The notes beneath the pieces are model-generated. The model did no database searches, was not told the DNA's origin, and saw only the letters and a list, made by a program, of their open reading frames with translations. From the NCBI GenBank assembly GCA_030425425.1, contig JAUIAO010000063.1:1-33692 (forward strand): a stretch of 33,692 nucleotides of DNA. The letters are read 5' to 3'. Shown here piece after piece: positions 29,897 through 33,692 of the stretch. Numbering within the stretch: the first letter of the stretch is position 1; each line of letters opens with the position of its first letter. The stretch comes from Bacteroidia bacterium. Lineage in GTDB: Bacteria > Bacteroidota > Bacteroidia > Cytophagales > Cyclobacteriaceae. Both the position numbers and the translations under genes were made by a program.

Positions 29897-30676
29897 ATGA
29901 GTAAAGAACAACTAAGTGTAATCAAAATAGGCGGAGCTGTGATAGAAGACCCTGAAAAGAAAGCAGCATTCATAGAGGGTTTTTTGGCAGTGGAAGGAAA
30001 GAAAATTTTGATACATGGTGGCGGTAGAGTAGCAACAGAAATCGGTAATAAACTGGGCATCAAAGCCAATATGGTGGATGGTAGGCGTGTGACAGATGAT
30101 GATACGATAGATCTGGTGACGATGGTTTATGGAGGGCTGGTAAACAAGCAAATGGTAGCCGAACTGCAAGGCAAAAACGCGAATGCTATTGGTTTGACTG
30201 GAGCAGATGCTTCCATTATCACTTCAGTGAAACGCCCGGTAAGAGATGGTGTGGATTATGGATGGGTTGGTGACCCGGTTAAAGTAAATGATGCGTTTTT
30301 AGCTGATATTCTTACCGCAGGAGCCGTACCTGTAGTTGCGCCGCTTACTCATGATGGTAAGGGCCATATTTTCAATACCAATGCAGATACCATGGCTGGA
30401 ACGGTAGCTTTGGCAATGGCTGAGCGATATGATGTCAACCTCATGCTGACTTTTGAGCTGGAGGGGGTGATGAAAGATGTAGATGACCCTGATTCTCTGA
30501 TTACGGAATTCAAAGAGCCATTTTTTAAAGAAATGAAAGCTTCTGGAGCTATTCATAGCGGTATGATTCCTAAATTAGAAAACTCTTTTGAGGCACTTCA
30601 TAATGGAGTAAAAACCGTGAGAATTTGTAAATACGACCAAATACATACCACAAATGGCAGCTTCCTTCAGATATAA
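29897..30676 (+). CDS. argB: N-acetylglutamate (N-acylglutamate) kinase
   Basis: 259 aa. Phosphorylates the gamma-carboxylate of N-acylglutamate with ATP. Amino-acid-kinase motifs are KIGGAVIEDPEK at the start, ILIHGGG near 35-41, MVDGRRVTDDDT near 55-66, and the NTNADTMAGTVALAMAER substrate/ATP region near 156-173. IHSGMIPKLENSFEA is the conserved C-terminal lid. The protein lacks the N-terminal helix linked to arginine feedback inhibition in hexameric NAGKs, so it may be feedback-insensitive. It overlaps the deacylase gene by 23 bp. Confidence 0.93.
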   Translation: MSKEQLSVIKIGGAVIEDPEKKAAFIEGFLAVEGKKILIHGGGRVATEIGNKLGIKANMVDGRRVTDDDTIDLVTMVYGGLVNKQMVAELQGKNANAIGLTGADASIITSVKRPVRDGVDYGWVGDPVKVNDAFLADILTAGAVPVVAPLTHDGKGHIFNTNADTMAGTVALAMAERYDVNLMLTFELEGVMKDVDDPDSLITEFKEPFFKEMKASGAIHSGMIPKLENSFEALHNGVKTVRICKYDQIHTTNGSFLQI

Positions 30677-31736
30677 CACCGATCAGCTCCACAACGAAGC
30701 TGTCACTCTGCTAAAACGTCTCATTGAAACGCCCAGCGTGAGCAGGGATGAGGAGAAAACAGCCGATGTTATTCAAGTATATTTTGAAGATCATGATGTG
30801 AATGTAGAGCGCAAAGGCAACAATGTATGGGTGAAAAACCTTCATTTTGATGCAGACAAGCCTACCATTCTACTCAATTCCCACCATGACACAGTGAAGC
30901 CTAATGCAGGTTATACGAATGACCCTTTTGAGCCTATAGAAAAAGAAGGTAAGCTCTATGGGCTTGGCAGCAATGACGCTGGAGCTTCTTTGGTTTCTCT
31001 GATAATGACCTTTCTATATTTCTATAATACACATGATATTAAATACAACCTCATTTTGGCCGCTACAGCAGAAGAAGAAATCTCTGGTGCAGGAGGAGTG
31101 AGAAGTATTTTGAGAGAGATCGGTGAAGTGGATTTTGGAATAGTAGGTGAACCTACACAAATGGCCATGGCTATCCATGAAAAAGGACTCATGGTCTTGG
31201 ATTGCCTGGTAAAAGGAAGAGCAGGACATGCTGCCAGAAATGAAGGGGAAAATGCCATCTATAAAGCTATGGGTGTCATAGAGTGGTTTAAGACTTTCGA
31301 ATTCCCTGAAAAATCTAAAACACTTGGACCTATCAAAATGTCGGTGACAATGATAGAGTCGGGCACTCAGCACAATGTGGTACCAGATACCTGTAAATTG
31401 GTGGTGGACGTTCGAACAACAGATGCATACACTAATGAAGAAACGCTAGAAATCATCCGTCAGAATGTGGACTGTGAAGTGGAGGAGCGTTCAACGAGAT
31501 TACAACCTTCCCGAATTACCGACGATCATGTCATAGTACAAGCTGCTAAGGCCTTGGATACCGAAACTTTTGGCTCCCCAACTATGTCTGATCAGGCACT
31601 GATGCCTTTCCCAACGGTGAAAATCGGTCCTGGCGATTCAAACAGATCTCACATGCCCGATGAATATGTGTTCGTGGATGAAATTCGTGAAGGCATCATG
31701 GGTTATCTGATGTTATTAAATAAAGTAATTCACTGA
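30654..31736 (+). CDS. argE: M20-family deacylase, probable N-acyl-citrulline/ornithine deacetylase
   Basis: 360 aa zinc peptidase-fold enzyme of the ArgE/DapE group. Metal and catalytic residues are visible: H77 and D79 (NSHHDT), D108 (GSNDAG), Glu cluster 140-142 (AEEEISG), E166 (GEPT), and a late His in NRSHMPDEY. A dimerisation domain lies between about 180 and 290 (KGLMVLDCLVKGRAGHAARNEGENA, given as a pattern). In this N-acylated pathway it should remove the acyl group from N-acylcitrulline, since argF' acts on acylornithine. It overlaps argB by 23 bp and precedes argH, fitting that position. The gene symbol is by role; true DapE activity is an alternative. Confidence 0.85.
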   Translation: MAASFRYNTDQLHNEAVTLLKRLIETPSVSRDEEKTADVIQVYFEDHDVNVERKGNNVWVKNLHFDADKPTILLNSHHDTVKPNAGYTNDPFEPIEKEGKLYGLGSNDAGASLVSLIMTFLYFYNTHDIKYNLILAATAEEEISGAGGVRSILREIGEVDFGIVGEPTQMAMAIHEKGLMVLDCLVKGRAGHAARNEGENAIYKAMGVIEWFKTFEFPEKSKTLGPIKMSVTMIESGTQHNVVPDTCKLVVDVRTTDAYTNEETLEIIRQNVDCEVEERSTRLQPSRITDDHVIVQAAKALDTETFGSPTMSDQALMPFPTVKIGPGDSNRSHMPDEYVFVDEIREGIMGYLMLLNKVIH

Positions 31737-31754
31737 GCGATAGGCGAATAGCTA

Positions 31755-31768
31755 AAAGCGTAAAGCGT
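31755..31768. repeat. Tandem AAAGCGT heptamer before argH
   Basis: AAAGCGT occurs twice in tandem (31755-31761, 31762-31768), followed by AAAAC and the argH ATG at 31774. It fills most of the short argE-argH gap and might affect translation initiation or be a degenerate intergenic repeat. Confidence 0.5.
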
Positions 31769-31773
31769 AAAAC

Positions 31774-33105
31774 ATGAAACTTTGGCAAAAATCAACAGAC
31801 GTCAATAAACGAGTAGAAACATTCACCATAGGAAACGATCAGGCATTGGATCTTTTATTGGCACCTTATGATGTGTTGGGATCGTTGGCACATATCACTA
31901 TGCTGGAGAGCATTGGGCTTTTGACAGCTGATGAGTTGGTAATTCTGACCAAAGAGCTGAAAGCGCTATACCAAAAAGCCAAAAACAATGAACTGACCAT
32001 CGATGAAGGAATAGAGGATATTCACTCGCAGGTAGAGTTGTTGTTGACACAGAAGCTTGGGGATGTTGGTAAGAAAATACACAGTGGTCGATCAAGAAAC
32101 GATCAGGTTTTGGTGGATTTGAAAATGTACTTCCGTGCGGAGATAGAAGCTTTAGTTGGTCAGGTCGAGGAATTGGCTCAGACACTTCTGAAGCAAAGTG
32201 AAGCTTACAAACACGTCTTGATTCCAGGTTATACACACATGCAGGTGGCCATGCCAAATTCTATTGGGATGTGGTTGGGAGCGTATGCGGAGAGTCTTTC
32301 GGATGACTTGATTGCGCTCAGAGCCGCTTATGACATCATCAATAAAAACCCGCTCGGTTCAGCTGCTGGTTATGGTTCGTCTTTTCCATTGGACAGAATG
32401 AAGACTACTGAGTTGTTAGGTTTTGAAGAGCCGAATTACAATGTGGTGTATGCTCAAATGACGCGCGGTAAGTCCGAAGTTGCTTTGGCCAATGCGATGG
32501 CTTCAGTGGCTGCTACATTGAGCAAGTTTTCGATGGACGTTTGCATGTATGCCGGTCAGAATTTTGGATTCATTTCTTTCCCAGATGAGTTGACAACCGG
32601 TTCGAGCATTATGCCGCACAAGAAAAATCCTGATGTGTTCGAATTGGTAAGAGGTCGCTGCAATCAGTTGGTGGCTTTGCCAAATGAATTGCAATTGATT
32701 CTGAGCAATCTGCCAAGCGGGTATCATAGAGAGCTACAGCAGTTGAAAGAGCATCTTTTCCCGGGCATTCAAACTTTAAAGCAATGTCTGGACATTGTGG
32801 AGTTTAGCATCAGTCAGATAAAAGTGAATGAAGATGTCATCAATGATCCGCGATATGATTATTTGTTCACCGTAGAATTGGTCAATCAACTGGTGCTGGA
32901 CGGTATGCCTTTCAGAGATGCTTATAAGGAAGTGGGAAGACAAGTAGAATCAGGAGATTACAAGTCAGACCGAAACATCAATCACACACATTTAGGAAGT
33001 GTTGGTAATTTGGCCAATGATCATATTGCTGCCAAAATCAAAAGAGAAGTGGCTAAGTTTTCTTTCGAGAAAGTAGCGGAGTGTTTTAAGGTGTTGGGGG
33101 AATAG
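31774..33105 (+). CDS. argH: Argininosuccinate lyase
   Basis: 443 aa. It cleaves argininosuccinate to arginine and fumarate, the last step of the cluster. Fumarase/lyase superfamily motifs are EDIHSQVE and GKIHSGRSRNDQV near the N terminus, PGYTHMQVAMP in the middle, and the signature TTGSSIMPHKKNPDVFE at about 274-290 with the catalytic Ser pair at 277-278. It is shorter than the E. coli enzyme (457 aa) but complete. The 158-aa membrane gene starts 6 bp after its stop and may be co-transcribed. Confidence 0.95.
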   Translation: MKLWQKSTDVNKRVETFTIGNDQALDLLLAPYDVLGSLAHITMLESIGLLTADELVILTKELKALYQKAKNNELTIDEGIEDIHSQVELLLTQKLGDVGKKIHSGRSRNDQVLVDLKMYFRAEIEALVGQVEELAQTLLKQSEAYKHVLIPGYTHMQVAMPNSIGMWLGAYAESLSDDLIALRAAYDIINKNPLGSAAGYGSSFPLDRMKTTELLGFEEPNYNVVYAQMTRGKSEVALANAMASVAATLSKFSMDVCMYAGQNFGFISFPDELTTGSSIMPHKKNPDVFELVRGRCNQLVALPNELQLILSNLPSGYHRELQQLKEHLFPGIQTLKQCLDIVEFSISQIKVNEDVINDPRYDYLFTVELVNQLVLDGMPFRDAYKEVGRQVESGDYKSDRNINHTHLGSVGNLANDHIAAKIKREVAKFSFEKVAECFKVLGE

Positions 33106-33111
33106 AGCCTC

Positions 33112-33588
33112 ATGAAACTGAATGAAAGTACTGAAATTTTCTTTGAATCTAAGATTAAGTGGAGCAGTGTAATAATTCCATTTTTTACCTTTTTGATTCT
33201 TACCTTGTTTCTTCCTAAATACTATTGGATCTATGGTGCAATAGTTTCGACAACTTATTTATTGATTACTCTTATCCGAACGAAGAAAATGCAAATCACT
33301 TCGGATCGGCTAATTGTAACATATCCTTTCTTTCCAAATGGAAGAAACTACTTCATCCGAATAAACAAGGTTAAGTCAATTACTTATGTTGATCACTCTT
33401 TGAGTAAGTCTGACAGAACACATATCAATATCCACAAAAAAGGCAATTTAAAACCGTCCAAAATTGATCACTATTTAAGTGATGAGGAGTATAATCGATT
33501 CGAAAGAGCAGTGAAGAATTTAGGAATTGAATTCAAGTACACCAACCATTCTGAAGATATTGTAAAATCGAGTAGGAAACAAAGATAG
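33112..33588 (+). CDS. Two-helix membrane protein, 3' end replaced by intron sequence
   Basis: 158 aa. It has a short charged N terminus, two membrane helices (about 18-35 and 38-55), then a beta-rich PH-like segment (MQITSDRLIVTYPFF, RNYFIRINKVKSITYVD) and an amphipathic helix (SDEEYNRFERAVKNLGIEF). This is the bacterial PH-domain (YdbS/DUF-type) topology also suggested for the frameshifted gene at 23751. The first 151 codons are native. From the third base of codon 152 (33567) the frame runs into the group II intron, so the last six residues (SSRKQR) and the TAG come from intron domain VI. Function unknown. Confidence 0.68.
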   Translation: MKLNESTEIFFESKIKWSSVIIPFFTFLILTLFLPKYYWIYGAIVSTTYLLITLIRTKKMQITSDRLIVTYPFFPNGRNYFIRINKVKSITYVDHSLSKSDRTHINIHKKGNLKPSKIDHYLSDEEYNRFERAVKNLGIEFKYTNHSEDIVKSSRKQR

Positions 33589-33617
33589 GTGATCAAACCT
33601 ATCTTTGTTGTCCTCTC
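33570..33617 (-). ncRNA. Group II intron domain VI with bulged branch-point A
   Basis: The basal helix GAGAGG/CCT-A-CTC encloses a long perfect stem, AACAAAGATAGG (33578-33589 on plus) with CCTATCTTTGTT (33598-33609) and a T-A closing pair. The unpaired A in CCTACTC (plus 33573) is the predicted branch point, 7 nt from the 3' splice site. Without the domain V context this hairpin would be mistaken for an operon terminator. Confidence 0.75.
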
Positions 33618-33618
33618 A

Positions 33619-33651
33619 CACCACCCAGCGTACTCTCGTACTGGGCGGTTT
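33619..33651 (-). ncRNA. Group II intron catalytic domain V
   Basis: The plus strand shows CCACCCAG (33621-33628), CG bulge (33629-33630), TAC, TCTC loop (GAGA on minus), GTA and CTGGGCGG (33641-33648). On the minus strand this is a domain V hairpin with CGC catalytic triad and CG bulge, as in IIC introns. The compensatory 8-bp helix with a G-U wobble argues that the RNA structure is maintained. Confidence 0.82.
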
Positions 33652-33692
33652 CTCTAAAGACATGTCGATAGTAGTCAGTGGGTAGTTTAAGT

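Larger units (their letters stand above)
33567..33692 (-). mobile_element. 3' end of a class-C-like group II intron (domains V and VI)
   Basis: The minus strand reads ACCGCCCAGTAC-GAGA-GTA-CG-CTGGGTGG. This is an 8-bp helix (one G-U), a 2-nt CG bulge on the 3' side, a 3-bp helix and a GNRA loop, with a CGC triad in the 5' strand. It is the architecture of domain V, and the GGTGGTGTGAGAGG junction matches the Oceanobacillus iheyensis IIC intron as I remember it. Domain VI follows: GAGAGG (plus 33617-33612) pairs with CCT-A-CTC (33576-33570), leaving a bulged A seven nucleotides from the end. The intron terminates in CGAT at 33567. The intron, including any reverse transcriptase/maturase ORF, must continue past the right edge. 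Confidence 0.82.

Noticed and set aside
31014-32257. Minus-strand open frames of about 119 aa opposite argE and argH
   Set aside because: They are shadows of strongly supported metabolic genes on the other strand.
33577-33610. Strong hairpin read as the arginine-operon terminator
   Set aside because: It lacks a proper T-tract and fits exactly as domain VI of a group II intron next to domain V.
33599-33691. 30-codon minus-strand open frame entering from the right edge (ends GGVRGQQR)
   Set aside because: It overlaps the structured domain V; intron-encoded proteins normally end before it, so it is most likely fortuitous, though a C-terminal tail of an edge-crossing gene cannot be excluded.

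Overview
The window looks like chromosomal DNA of a gliding-type Bacteroidota, probably Cytophagia/Cytophagales. The evidence is a C-terminal type IX secretion (T9SS) sorting domain, a long-form IspG, an N-acylornithine (not ornithine) carbamoyltransferase, LruC/DUF4842 and DUF4114 domains, TAnnTTTG-type promoter boxes, moderate-to-low GC, and several genes whose only usable start is TTG. No tRNA, rRNA or CRISPR array was recognised.

Layout. (1) About 0.1-2.3 kb, minus strand: an envelope-stress cassette of LTXXQ protein, ECF sigma factor, small membrane anti-sigma candidate and second LTXXQ protein, closed by a strong terminator at 137-159. (2) 2.4-4.6 kb: dCMP deaminase convergent with a T9SS-exported repeat protein. 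(3) 4.96-8.6 kb, plus strand: an operon of stand-alone receiver, sugar-phosphate transferase with a degenerate receiver at its N terminus, and a large LruC lipoprotein, ending in a textbook terminator. (4) 8.6-10.65 kb, minus strand: secreted WD40 protein and aquaglyceroporin. (5) 10.85-18.3 kb: housekeeping genes (crotonase-family protein, YaaA, DEDDh exonuclease with a decayed GIY-YIG domain, DEAD-box helicase), then a cytidylyltransferase/GHMP-kinase-like fusion, then the MlaF/MlaE lipid-transport pair. (6) 18.5-24.3 kb: SDR oxidoreductase, IspG, a tightly overlapped run of small genes, two lipoproteins and a membrane gene with a frameshift. (7) 24.6-33.1 kb: the arginine cluster, in order GNAT acyltransferase, argG, argC, an AT-rich orphan, proC, argF', argB, an argE-like deacylase and argH. 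Together these run from glutamate to arginine through N-acylated intermediates; argD and carAB are absent. (8) Right edge: the catalytic 3' end of a class-C-like group II intron on the minus strand.

Most notable points. First, 33567-33692 carries domain V and domain VI of a group II intron: CGC triad, CG bulge, GNRA loop, bulged branch-point A and a 3' end in CGAT. It cuts into the end of a membrane-protein gene. Second, the nucleotidyltransferase/GHMP fusion stops at a TAA exactly after GAGGGG, yet the same frame continues for 24 sensible codons to a TGA that abuts the convergent mlaF gene. Third, a two-helix membrane gene at 23.75-24.29 kb is split by a one-base frame change. Fourth, the receiver / pseudo-receiver-transferase / LruC operon looks like a coherent but uncharacterised surface-glycan module. 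Functions are inferred from remembered family motifs; no database search was run.
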